The position numbers and the translations under genes were made by a program. Below, piece after piece: positions 10,701-17,060 of a stretch of DNA of 32,089 nucleotides (position 1 is the stretch's first letter; the number at the start of each line of letters is the position of its first letter). The notes under the pieces are model-generated. The model saw only the letters and a list, made by a program, of their open reading frames with translations, did no database searches and was not told the DNA's origin. This DNA comes from Branchiostoma floridae (lineage: Eukaryota; Chordata; Leptocardii; Amphioxiformes; Branchiostomatidae). The stretch covers positions 300,663 to 332,751 of the forward strand of contig NW_023365788.1 of assembly GCF_000003815.2 (NCBI RefSeq). Reading direction: 5' to 3'.

Positions 10701-13700
10701 CAATGGAGCATTTGCTACTGTAAGAAAGGATCGCTGTTTTTGATGGAGTTTCATGCAAACAACATCAAGAGCCTCTGTTTACATCATGAATAGTAGTTTA
10801 GTGGCGAGTGTTTTGCGAGAATCATCTTACCGCGCATAGGAGCCGCTGCACGGTATTTTTCATTACCATGAACAGAAAAATTCGAATGCCGGGTTTGGAA
10901 TCTATGAAGTCCTGTTCATAAGACAAAGGCCTTGCATATATGAAATGAATACTAAAGTAATAAAAAATGATATATAAAAATACAATATAAATAAATAAGT
11001 AGAATATTTATATATTATTTTCAATATTTAAAAAGGAAAATATCCGCTCTCGGTTTCGAACCAGGTACTTTCGGATCTGAAGGCATAGGACTTTACCGAT
11101 TGAGCTAAGTTGTCACGTATACTGTATGTGAGTGTACATTATGCTTTAACCTCACTACATAGTATTATTTATGTCGATTTTCGGTCGCTTTCTTGATAAA
11201 ATCTTTTTTTTTTCTTGTGCAATCTTGTGGAATAGATGTTATATGGCCATTTTCCAGGATATTGAAGTCCGAAACCACAATGCAATGGTATTTCCGTTGT
11301 AGCAGTTGTAGCAGTTGCATGCGGTCTCGTTGAACCAAAACCAAGCAGTTGTAGCAGTTGCATGCGGTCTCGTTGAACCAAAACCAAGCATCCATGCATC
11401 GAAGCATTGAAGCACTGAAGGTAAAACCCAATACATTGCGTTTCGTCGCCAGAGGGCGACGAAACGCAAAAAAAAGCACAGCATTATAAAAGTGTTACAA
11501 GTTTGACTCAGACCTAGCCTGTAGCCTCGGCCAGGCCACGGAGCCACATGTTTGTCCAGGAAGACTAGTAACGGTTTTGGTCACGGCGTTAATTTTCATT
11601 TCCTACCGCGGCCCAGGTTGATTTTAACTACAAATTATGATGAACCCGGGGCCCCAAATACCCAGGTGTCCGCAGGGCTCCCGGCGAGCCGTTAAGAGGC
11701 CACGCCCGGACGTGACATAAAACAGCCCATCATCTGGCTGGTGGAACCCTTTATTCCAACTGTGAGGCATTATAACATAAGGTTTGATGAAATGATTCCA
11801 ACTTGAGATTATTATTACACACTGCACATTATTATCATTTACTCACCACAGACACTTGCATCCTCGTCACTACGGTCCGTGCAATCAATGTTTCCGTTGC
11901 ACCGTTTCCAGGCTTCTATACAGGCTACACCGTTAGCACACCGCCACTGGCCGTACTCACACTCGGAAAGCACTGGGAATCAAATACAGTATCTATCATA
12001 CAATTTCAGACCTGTAAAATCCTTGCCATTGTCATGGTGTCTTGATAAACGCTGATTAGGGAAAAGTTTGATAGTTTTAAGTACAAATTTTATCTTAGAT
12101 TTAGAAATAGCGGTTTACGGTTGAGAAGTTGTTCCAAAATGGTGTAATATGGTGCCAGCGAGATGATATCTGAAAAAAATTATGTTTCCTAAGAGGGAAC
12201 ACTGTTTTGCTGGTGTGTTCTTCTTTTTTTTCTTCTCCATTCACGAATTAGAATTACTGGTGAAATCATATATTAGTTGCTATTAATAGCAAAATGTCAA
12301 CGACGAATTATCTGTTAAAGCAAATATAAACAACTGCAGGTTTGCAGTAGAAAATGTATTGGTTTCTTAAAAGGCAAAGTGCTGGGAGAGAATTATGCTG
12401 CATTTTCTCTAAGATGTTGCCCTCCTAGTTTCACATTGACATATCCAATATGTACTGAAAGCCTGATTAGATTCAAATGAAATATACAAACTTTGAGGTG
12501 CAAGTTGATCATCACTTGATAAAAGTAATGACCGTACCTTTATCTTCAGCTACATATTTGGCCTGAAATCCCCTCCAGGTTTCCAACTCATCGGACACAA
12601 GTTGGACAGTCATGAAGCTCCCACTTGAAATCAGTGGATCGGGAATCCAATTCCGGCCAGTAAGCGTGGCTGCATGCAGGGTACAAAGCAGTCAGGACAA
12701 GTCAAAGTTCATCGGCACAACAATTATCACAGGAACAAAGTAAGGAAAAGTAATGTACACTGTATAAGGCAACTGGCTATACAGTAACATTGGTCTAAAT
12801 AGTACATGTAGATTATAGTAAAAGAAAAAAAAATGTACAATGTGAGTAAAGCGTTCCATGAGATCTAAATTCTTATCGCAGCGACAATTTTTCACATTTA
12901 TTCGCTATTACTGCTTCTTTCTTAGATTGATAAAATATAATGTTAAATCCAAAATAGTGGATCATATGACCAGATCAAGAATAATTGCCTTATCGTCCTT
13001 TACATGTAAATACCTGATATTGTTCCATCAAAAAAACGTATATAGTCTATTTCCATTGCCTTTTGCGATTATTTGCTGAAAAATTTTTTTTTCCAAATTT
13101 AAGGTGGTGGATATTACATGGCGGAGCCCAACTGGTATCTTAGATGTGTATGACGTCATTGTATGTCGTCATTTTGACGTCATTGATGTTGCTATTGGCA
13201 ACACAATCTGTAACAAATATCTTCATTCTGTTATCTGTACTTACTGTTGCATTTTACCTTGAAGTTTTCTGGGAATACCCTTCTTTCATTTGTCCAGCCA
13301 TTACAATGAAAATGATAACGTCATAATTGCATCATATTATACCGATAATTTTTGAAATGTTCTCATGTTTTGTCGACATCATTCCCTAAAGATTTGGTGG
13401 TTATGTATTTAGTTGTTTAAGAGTTACAGGACTTAGAAGCAGGGGGCCTCAACAGCCCCAAACCAGGGTAGACCATAATCCGGTCTGAATAGGTTTAAAT
13501 CATCCACAGATCATGTTTGCCTGGTTGCAAAAGGAAAAAAGAAGGTCCCTTACCTATCTTCAATATAGAATCAGTCGTATTTCCGTCATACACGTACACG
13601 TTGTCATACCCAAACTCAATATCGAAATCCATGAAGGTAAGTCTGATGACTTTGGGCGGGGTGACAGAGATCTCGTATGTGCAGTTACTGTCGTCAGGGT

Positions 13701-14332
13701 ACTCGTTGGGGTAGTCTAGGGTGGTGAAGGTCCCGTTGTCAGCTGTCAACTTTTCACAAACTGAAAAGAAATACAATATTTCGATATGTGTTATGATTTA
13801 TCTAATAAGTGCAAGGACACTGAATCCAAATGTGACAACTGCAACATAACTTTAAATCTAATACCATTTGGTTGTTATATCACAAATATATTTGGAAGTA
13901 AAAGAAAGAATAAAATATACATTCGAAAAGAAAGCCTGTATATACCATAGCAATGGAAACAAATTGATAAATTGATATATTGATGTATGTATTTCAAACT
14001 ACTCCAATAACAAAACGCATGTTTTTTGCCTGAAACGAGAAAATTTACATTTTAAGAGTATCAAAGAAAAAAATATGAATTCCCAACAAAAATGAAAATA
14101 AAGGCCTAACCACAGATCATAATTATGTTTCAGATTTTACTATAGCATTAGATATGTGATCTATTTTGAAAATAATAACAGCAAAAGAACCACGATTAAA
14201 AAGTTAAATGAAACACTTAAATGACTTACCTGTTTGGGAGGAAACACCGTAGTATAGCAGACACCAAGTGACCACCCCAAACCACGGTAGTGACCACATT
14301 TTCTTTGCACTGGTGATGGCTAATGGGAACAT
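1243..14332 (-). CDS. Chimeric Cys-loop ligand-gated ion channel with CUB-LDLa-Frizzled-kringle-sushi ectodomain (15 exons)
   Basis: The coding exons, from 5' to 3' on the minus strand, are 14332-14230, 13760-13554, 12669-12538, 11972-11847, 9564-9364, 8987-8830, 8032-7811, 6732-6526, 5787-5675, 5095-5051, 4691-4582, 3583-3402, 2826-2488, 1969-1837 and 1654-1243. Every junction has GT/AG ends and compatible phase, and the sum is 2691 nt (896 codons plus stop) once one missing base in exon 5 is allowed for. Predicted domains by residue: signal peptide 1-34, CUB 36-145, LDLa 150-188, Frizzled CRD 191-296, kringle 312-381, sushi 387-451, channel ligand-binding domain 453-657, TM1 661-679, TM2 684-704, TM3 717-740, cytoplasmic loop, TM4 871-890. 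It should be a plasma-membrane pentameric channel subunit of nicotinic type with a large modular N-terminal extension. The start is uncertain: an inner in-frame ATG lies at 14299, and further upstream exons cannot be excluded. I know of no described protein with this architecture. Confidence 0.85.
1837..1969 (-). CDS. Exon 14: TM3 and start of cytoplasmic loop
   Basis: After acceptor CTCTTCTCTTCCAG the exon encodes AMLIIVCMALMALFMLTTLF, then IIIIHDKKG, then PKWARTIFLKHLAR. The tail matches the nicotinic post-TM3 motif (M-P-x-W-V-R-x-I-F-L-x-x-L-P-R). Phase 1 in, phase 2 out at GTATGT. Confidence 0.9.
2488..2826 (-). CDS. Exon 13: end of ligand-binding domain, TM1 and pore-lining TM2
   Basis: The acceptor is a long T tract ending TTTCCAAG, chosen because it alone keeps the phase-1 frame. 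The exon encodes DCSSSTTHRDGNFLTC, then TGEWSGKTTLS (nicotinic G-E-W), then PTYHYATTISPCLILIILM (TM1 with conserved Pro-Cys). It continues through the short TM1-TM2 loop DKGDRIGFG and TM2 VTVLLSMVVSLVVVTGF. The -1' residue is Asp (GDR) and 9' is Leu, features of cation-selective channels; no Pro-Ala-Arg anion motif is seen. The loop-C region NNTACLT has one Cys rather than a vicinal pair. Donor GTAGGT. Confidence 0.9.
3402..3583 (-). CDS. Exon 12: ligand-binding domain with the 13-residue Cys-loop
   Basis: The exon contains the family signature C-x13-C: CTLDPFLFPQDNMTC, with D-P, F-P-x-D and an N-M-T glycosylation sequon just before the second Cys. Upstream lies EVTWPIELLTTT. After the loop the sequence is AVCWRAGEEYTI, so the loop-B Trp of acetylcholine-binding subunits (S-W-T-Y) is not conserved. 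Phase 2 in (TTTCAACACAG), phase 1 out (GTATGG). Confidence 0.9.
3786..4272. repeat. AAGAAA/TTCTT-rich repeat in an intron, probable MITE
   Basis: This stretch in the intron between exons 11 and 12 is dominated by TTTTTCTTGTTTATC and AAGAAAA words and contains two copies of CCATGGGGYAAGCAAA. Its two ends are loosely inverted (CTACACTATTAAA... and its counterpart ending in GGCAGTGTACTGA). No target duplication is clear and no ORF is present. Confidence 0.4.
4582..4691 (-). CDS. Exon 11: 110-bp nicotinic-type exon (loops D and A region)
   Basis: A 110-nt exon, phase 0 in and phase 2 out, encodes TWNDHRLEWEKQAYGWLDHI, then FVGDDQVWKPTLTLER. It contains the loop-D tryptophan region (W-x-D-x-x-L-x-W) and the W-x-P signature of Cys-loop receptors. 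Its length equals the nicotinic receptor exon that follows the 45-bp one. Acceptor ACGTCGCAG, donor GTAAAT. Confidence 0.87.
5051..5095 (-). CDS. Exon 10: 45-bp nicotinic-type exon
   Basis: A 45-nt phase-0 exon encodes DEKAQQIVTSLRAEF between a CATTTCAG acceptor and a GTGAGT donor. Nicotinic receptor genes have a 45-bp exon at this place, encoding the DEKNQ-type segment of beta-2. Size, phase and sequence all agree, which fixes the identity of this very short exon. Confidence 0.85.
5675..5787 (-). CDS. Exon 9: start of Cys-loop receptor ligand-binding domain
   Basis: The acceptor GTTTTGTTGCAG follows phase 1. The product VDEKFKLQMNLLDGYNSLVS, then PLAKTMTFKAYVVNIVNL, matches the first helix and beta-1 strand of nicotinic receptors (L-L-x-x-Y-N-x-x-x-x-P...V). 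Exits in phase 0 at GTAAGT. This exon joins the extracellular modules to the channel body. Confidence 0.82.
6526..6732 (-). CDS. Exon 8: sushi (CCP/SCR) domain
   Basis: After the TTCCTTCAG acceptor the exon reads GCKDPGNPRFGKRR, then ITFTCDTGF, SLCVIKDNW and PKPNCE. These are the four cysteines, conserved Gly, F-x-C-x-x-G-F and Trp of a sushi module. Length about 65 residues. It enters and leaves in phase 1, with a GTTAGG donor. Sushi modules mediate protein-protein contacts in complement and synaptic scaffolds. Confidence 0.9.
6777..7023. mobile_element. MITE with about 45-bp terminal inverted repeats, TTA target duplication
   Basis: The left end AGGCCCCCTCTCACTTGACG continues to GCATTGCTGCGTTCG near 6825. 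The right arm (about 6974-7023) is its reverse complement with one extra base. TTA flanks both ends (6774-6776, 7024-7026). A 3-bp TTA duplication suggests PIF/Harbinger-type mobilisation. It sits in the intron between the kringle and sushi exons and carries no ORF of its own. Confidence 0.8.
7759..7794. repeat. (TG)18 microsatellite
   Basis: Eighteen uninterrupted TG units. On the gene strand this is a (CA)18 tract beginning 16 nt into the intron after the kringle exon donor. Confidence 0.97.
7811..8032 (-). CDS. Exon 7: kringle domain
   Basis: One exon holds a full kringle with six cysteines: NCFDGNGANYRG, GQECEPWD, NKCRNHLDD, RPFCYTP, FEYCDVIPC. The usual W-x-Y-C is FEYC and the usual P-W-C-Y is PFCYT, both conservative aromatic changes. 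Acceptor TTCTTGTAATAG, donor GTAAGT, phase 1 at both ends. A Frizzled CRD next to a kringle is also the order seen in ROR receptor kinases, but no kinase is present here. Confidence 0.92.
8399..8643. mobile_element. Second MITE, related in size and layout, TTA target duplication
   Basis: The ends AGGTGCCTTCCCACTG and CAGTGAGAGGGCACCT are inverted, and the repeats continue inward through GACG/TGCGTCA-rich arms. TTA flanks at 8396-8398 and 8644-8646. The interior shares a TTTCAGAGATAAAGAACG stretch (inverted) with the element at 6777. It lies in the intron between the Frizzled and kringle exons. Confidence 0.75.
8830..8987 (-). CDS. Exon 6: second half of Frizzled CRD
   Basis: The acceptor CAGTTTGTTTTAG fits the phase-2 donor of exon 5 and avoids a stop that a CAG further upstream would bring in. 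The product contains LLPCRSWCEEVMYWC, the Frizzled P-C-R-x-x-C-E-x-x-x-x-x-C motif, then IPSCAIFPDTNC, supplying cysteines 6 to 10. With exon 5 this gives exactly ten CRD cysteines. A Thr-rich linker (ETTTTLEGG) follows. It exits in phase 1 at GTGAGT. Frizzled-type CRDs bind Wnt or other lipidated ligands in Frizzled, ROR and MuSK; binding here is not shown. Confidence 0.88.
9364..9564 (-). CDS. Exon 5: first half of Frizzled CRD, with an apparent 1-base deletion
   Basis: After acceptor TTGTTCAG the frame reads VCQDIPSSLSMCRGLEYKQM, then TLPNPLNYS, matching the Frizzled CRD start (C-x-x-I...C...Y-x-x-x-x-x-P-N). The frame needed for the following CRD part, DCHARVRDFVCATLVPRCES, is shifted by one base near 9425. 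Codons CTG (9427-9425) and GAT (9425-9423) share a base, so one G appears to be missing. Downstream of the shift the reading gives Cys 3, 4 and 5 of the CRD. Upstream, the shifted frame meets a TGA, so one frame cannot serve the whole exon. Donor GTACAT; phase 1 in, phase 2 out after correction. The break could be an assembly error, an allele or a real lesion. Confidence 0.85.
10141..10212 (-). repeat. tRNA-like (SINE-type) segment, copy 1
   Basis: On the minus strand TTAGCTCAATCGGTCATG resembles a tRNA A box and GGTTGGAATCC a B box, at tRNA-like spacing. The acceptor stem is not convincing, so it is a tRNA-derived repeat head rather than a tRNA gene. Confidence 0.6.
10595..10667 (-). repeat. 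tRNA-like (SINE-type) segment, copy 2
   Basis: Identical A-box and B-box words to the copy at 10141, one tandem period away. Confidence 0.6.
11044..11114 (-). repeat. tRNA-like (SINE-type) segment, copy 3
   Basis: A box TTAGCTCAATCGGTAAAG and B box GGTTCGAAACC. This copy has a more canonical B box than the other two, with four of five T-stem pairs, and may be closest to the ancestral tRNA-derived sequence. Confidence 0.62.
11302..11387. repeat. Two perfect tandem copies of a 43-bp unit
   Basis: GCAGTTGTAGCAGTTGCATG opens at 11302 and again at 11345; the 43-bp copies appear identical. The unit itself contains a repeated GTAGCAGTTG word. Confidence 0.93.
11436..11469. repeat. Perfect 15-bp hairpin with AGAG loop
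   Basis: TTGCGTTTCGTCGCC, loop AGAG, then its exact reverse complement. It stands 50 bp from the 43-bp tandem repeat. Confidence 0.9.
11847..11972 (-). CDS. Exon 4: LDL-receptor class A domain
   Basis: A single exon encodes a complete LDLa module with six cysteines (EC..RC..AC..RC..DC..VC) and the calcium-binding signature DCTDRSDED. Acceptor TTCCCAG, donor GTGAGT, phase 1 at both ends. The spacing RCANGVACIEAWKRCNG is canonical. LDLa modules usually bind protein ligands in a calcium-dependent way; here the partner is unknown. Confidence 0.92.
12538..12669 (-). CDS. Exon 3: C-terminal part of CUB domain
   Basis: After a GCATGCAG acceptor the frame reads ATLTGRNWIP, then PLISSGSFMTVQLVSD, then WRGFQAKYVA. 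These are the typical CUB end strands (P-x-I-x-S-S-G-x-x-x-x-V-x-x-x-S-D ... G-F-x-A-x-Y). The fourth CUB cysteine, normally in an F-C-G motif, is replaced in LTGRN. Both members of the second CUB disulfide are therefore absent while the fold motifs remain. Phase 1 at both ends. Confidence 0.85.
13136..13195. promoter_or_regulatory. Possible CRE / RFX X-box cluster in intron 2
   Basis: TGACGTCAT occurs twice (about 13151 and 13174) with a variant half-site between, and GTTGCTATTGGCAAC follows, a palindromic match to the RFX X-box pattern. The location is intronic to the channel gene. Similar TGACGTCA words occur in a transposon at 18670, so a repeat origin is possible. Confidence 0.35.
13554..13760 (-). 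CDS. Exon 2: N-terminal two-thirds of CUB domain
   Basis: A TTTCTTTTCAG acceptor is followed by VCEKLTADNGTFTTLDYPN, the classic CUB opening with the first Cys, the G-x-F/Y, and the YPN-x-YP motif. The second Cys lies in the SNCTYEI strand. The acidic segment FDIEFGYDNVYVYDG matches the CUB calcium-site region (D-x-x-x-Y-D...V-x-V-x-D-G). Where most CUBs have a third Cys just before Y-D, this one has Gly. Phase 1 at both ends, donor GTAAGG. Confidence 0.88.
14230..14332 (-). CDS. Exon 1: signal peptide of the chimeric channel
   Basis: The upstream ATG (14332-14330) gives an n-region ending AKK before a hydrophobic stretch (WFGVVTWCLLYYGV) and a likely cleavage near SSQT. The inner ATG at 14299 keeps the hydrophobic core but loses the two lysines, so I prefer the upstream one. 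Both have a purine at -3. The exon ends ACAG before the GTAAGT donor, in phase 1. The signal peptide supports an extracellular location for all modules that follow. Confidence 0.7.
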
Positions 14333-15600
14333 GACAAATTTGTAATATTTTTTTTTAGTTCAGCTGTATACATACAGCCAGGGCTGCCCAACTAGCAATA
14401 TTCTATTGTCAAGGGCTAACCCTGGGAAAGAATTTCATACATGTTACATATTACAAATACAATTTGCTGCAATAAACATAGAATCATAAAATCACTAGCA
14501 TTAAATTGCATTGTACAAGCAAGACGGTACAAATTTACATCATATACATATATATACATGTACAATCTGTACACATGTAATAATCACATTAGTTCACAGA
14601 AAATGGATCTCCGAGGGAGCGCCAGGCTTTGGTTTTGAAGGATAATAATGTGGTAGCAAATTTGTAATATCATAGATTACCTCAATAAAATATTAATGGA
14701 GGTTATGTTTTCAGTAGCGTTGGTGTGTACGTGTGTCTATAGTGTTAAACTGTTTAAGAAGAAGCCCCACAGACACGATGTTTGCTCTTGATGTTCATTT
14801 TGGTATCACCTTAAAACTTATATGAACTAAAAAGAGTGTGCCAATACTAGTTTGAAAACAGCTATATGTGCAATCGTACAAATCTCTAAAGTATAATGAA
14901 TACTCAAGTGATGGATAGTGTATGGAAACAGATCTGTTACATCCGCATGTCTACTGTCAATGATTAGATTATTGCAATGTAGTGATTAACGTGATGGATC
15001 AGTGTGTTATGTTGTTACGTAAGTTAACCAGATGAGAGATCTTATCCGAGGCACTTTTAGAATTATGCAAAATATCAGACACTTTATCAGAGTTTAGTCA
15101 GCGTAATAGCCACTTGACCTGGTATTAATTCTTTTCAGTGTATGAAACTGTACAGGGCGTGAAGAAAAGGAAAGATACAATCCATTATACTCAATTACAC
15201 AGTACACTTAAAATCATTTGGCAAACAAACTATAACCTTCCAACTGTACATGTATGTGGGGTAAAATGGACAGAGATGATGTGATGACATATCAGCAATT
15301 AGATTCATAAGGAAGTATATGGAAACTTAACTCATCATCCAGTTTGATCTACCAACACCGCGGGAATTTACACCTGAGTGAAGTGAGGAAAGTCAGTAAA
15401 GTGCCTTTCGCAAGGGCACAAGGCCGACGGCATATCAACAGAACCTCTGTGTTACGGGCCAAACACCCTGCCATTTGGCCACACAACCTCACATGGACAA
15501 GTATGCAGGAATTGAACCAGGACAGAAAAATGGCCTTTTTCTATTGCTTGCCTTCATGCCCGGGGCGTATGGAGGGCAGTGCGTCGTAGATAAACCTGAC
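14333..15600. other. Gene-free stretch upstream of the channel gene, with dispersed repeat copy 1
   Basis: No supported coding region. Positions about 15040-15270 are the first of three diverged repeat copies. Positions about 15390-15520 carry a common repeat word set (GTGCCTTTCGCAAGGGCAC, GGAATTGAACCAGG) like those in short retroposon tails. The channel gene promoter should lie in the first few hundred bases, but no core element is clear. Confidence 0.45.
15040..15270. repeat. Dispersed repeat, copy 1
   Basis: Shares ordered blocks with 15965-16215 and 19375-19590: GAGA-TTTTATCC, CACTTTATCAGAG, CAGTGTATGAAACTGTAC, a TACTCAATTACAC tract and CATGTATGTGGGG. Confidence 0.65.
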
Positions 15601-15609
15601 ATAAGCTAA

Positions 15610-15909
15610 GGGCACAACCCGCCGTAGGTGCAAATACGTTCTGTCTACGTGCAAAAACGTGGGCAATCTTAACGCCTCCGCAACTAACTCGTAGGGTATA
15701 TCCGACTGATTTTGGAGCGCACGCAGACACACCGTAAAATTTTACGTACATGTAAAAACTTTGTGTTATCGGCCTGCGGATTCTTTCCCGTACTTACCAG
15801 TACGGGCGACTCACCTGCCCTGTACAGCCTGAACGTTTTCAGAAATACGTAGCGGACATGGCCTCCAAAAAAAGGAATGATAAATTTCACGTACGGCGAG
15901 TTGTGCCCT
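15610..15909. mobile_element. 300-bp MITE nested in dispersed repeat copy 2
   Basis: Inverted ends GGGCACAACCCGCCGTA and TACGGCGAGTTGTGCCCT, flanked by TAA on both sides (15607-15609, 15910-15912). Short open frames within it are unrelated to known domains. Copy 3 of the surrounding repeat lacks it. Confidence 0.75.
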
Positions 15910-15964
15910 TAACGTAATTATTCTCCTATGATTAGTATGAAGACAAATACGTGTCTGGTTTAAT

Positions 15965-16215
15965 CCGATAAGGTATCTGGGAGAGATTTTATCCTAGCCG
16001 CCTTTTAGAACTAAGCAGCATATCACACAATTTATTAGAGTTAAATCAGTTTAAAGGCCACTTACATTGGTAATGCTGTTCAGTGTATCAGACTGTACAA
16101 TCATATACGGGGTGTAAGGAAAGGAAAATTACAACCATTACACTCAATTACACCCAATTACATATCAAACAATCAATATTTTTCCAACCACACATGTATG
16201 TGGGGAAAACCCGCA
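15965..16215. repeat. Dispersed repeat, copy 2
   Basis: Same block order as copy 1: GGGAGAGATTTTATCCTA, TTTATTAGAG, TTCAGTGTATCAGACTGTAC, ACTCAATTACACCCAATTAC, ACATGTATGTGGGG. Its left part begins before a nested MITE at 15610. Confidence 0.7.
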
Positions 16216-16461
16216 GAGTTAATTGAATGAAGTATCTGGGCTATTGAATTTAGATTTTTTATTGACCACTGACTTTTTGTCACATGGGTTGAAGCGAGAA
16301 ATGAACATAATATCAATTTCTAAGGGCCCCATTTACAGAATAGCTGGGTATATTTTTCGAGGAAAATCCTGTGCAGCTTTCAGGAAATGAACTGAACTGT
16401 TTGTGAGGTGAGGTGAGTGAGGTATTAATACAAAACACTGGTAAGACCTAAGTAATAGTTA

Positions 16462-17039
16462 CGAGGGGCGTGCAATTAATAATGGTCCTGACCCATTTCC
16501 CATAGCAGGAGATTAATGAAACTTGGCACAGTTATTAGTCTTTCTCTTCATAGGAATCACCCAGAGTTATGCATTTCTCCCATCGTTTGATGCAGCTCTG
16601 GACACCGATTTTGTAGGACACCCCAGGTTGGTCCTCCAACTGATGCCTCATCAATGGCACAAGAGGGACGACCAGGTCTGGGAGCTGTTTCCACAGACTT
16701 CCAGCCACGTTTGAATTCAGGATGCCAGCGTTTTACAAGGTCATATGATGGGGCATCATCACCATAAGTTTCATTTATTTCATCAAAAGTCTTCTTTGGT
16801 GTGCGTCCTTTCAAATACAAAAACCGGATCACTGCGCGACACTCAACTGGTTCCATTTCACACCTGGTCCATTTCGCACCTGACTAAGTTCAAACACAAG
16901 TAAATCAGAAACCACAATTAGTTCAGAGCTGTCTTTTGCAACATAACCCATAGAAATATGAATTATTACACATACAAAATTTCATTTAGATCAGACAACT
17001 GGAAGTGGGTCAGGACCATTACTTATTGCACGCCCCTCG
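16462..17039 (-). mobile_element. Internally deleted mariner element with TA duplication
   Basis: The ends CGAGGGGCGTGCAA and its inverse at 17039 form terminal inverted repeats of about 38 bp with about four mismatches, flanked by TA (16460-16461, 17040-17041). At 578 bp it is less than half a full mariner (about 1.3 kb). It keeps both transposase ends on the minus strand but lacks the catalytic centre, so it can move only with help. Confidence 0.88.
16535..16856 (-). pseudogene. Mariner transposase remnant (N- and C-terminal parts only)
   Basis: The N-terminal part reads MEPVECRAVIRFLYLKGRTP, then ETYGDDAPSYDLVKRWHPEF, then SVETAPRPGRPSCAIDE, the paired helix-turn-helix DNA-binding region of mariner transposases. 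After about residue 70 the frame breaks. In another frame the C-terminal piece CIKRWEKCITLGDSYEEKD ends at TAA 16535, matching the mariner C-terminal R-W-x-K-C-I-x-L-G-G-D-Y. The D,D34D catalytic core is deleted. Confidence 0.85.
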
Positions 17040-17060
17040 TAACCTATGGGAGTGTCCAAG

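Larger units (their letters stand above)
10117..11135. repeat. Tandem array of a unit of about 450 bp (about 2.2 copies)
   Basis: Units start with TCAATATTTAAAAAG at 10117, 10571 and 11021 (periods 454 and 450). The first two copies are nearly identical over their length; the third is truncated and more diverged. A further fragment of the unit (GTCGATACTGAACAATGGAG...) lies just upstream at 10047-10115. The array fills much of the 2.3-kb intron between the Frizzled and LDLa exons. Confidence 0.9.

Noticed and set aside
10141-11114. Functional tRNA genes
   Set aside because: A- and B-box words are present, but D and acceptor stems do not close, and the copies sit in a tandem repeat; they are called tRNA-derived.
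10117-11135. CRISPR array
   Set aside because: The repeats are 450 bp long in eukaryotic intronic DNA, without short direct repeats and unique spacers.
16523-16714. Plus-strand frame with a signal-peptide-like start (MAQLLVFLFIG)
   Set aside because: It lies wholly in the mariner remnant, antisense to the transposase pieces.
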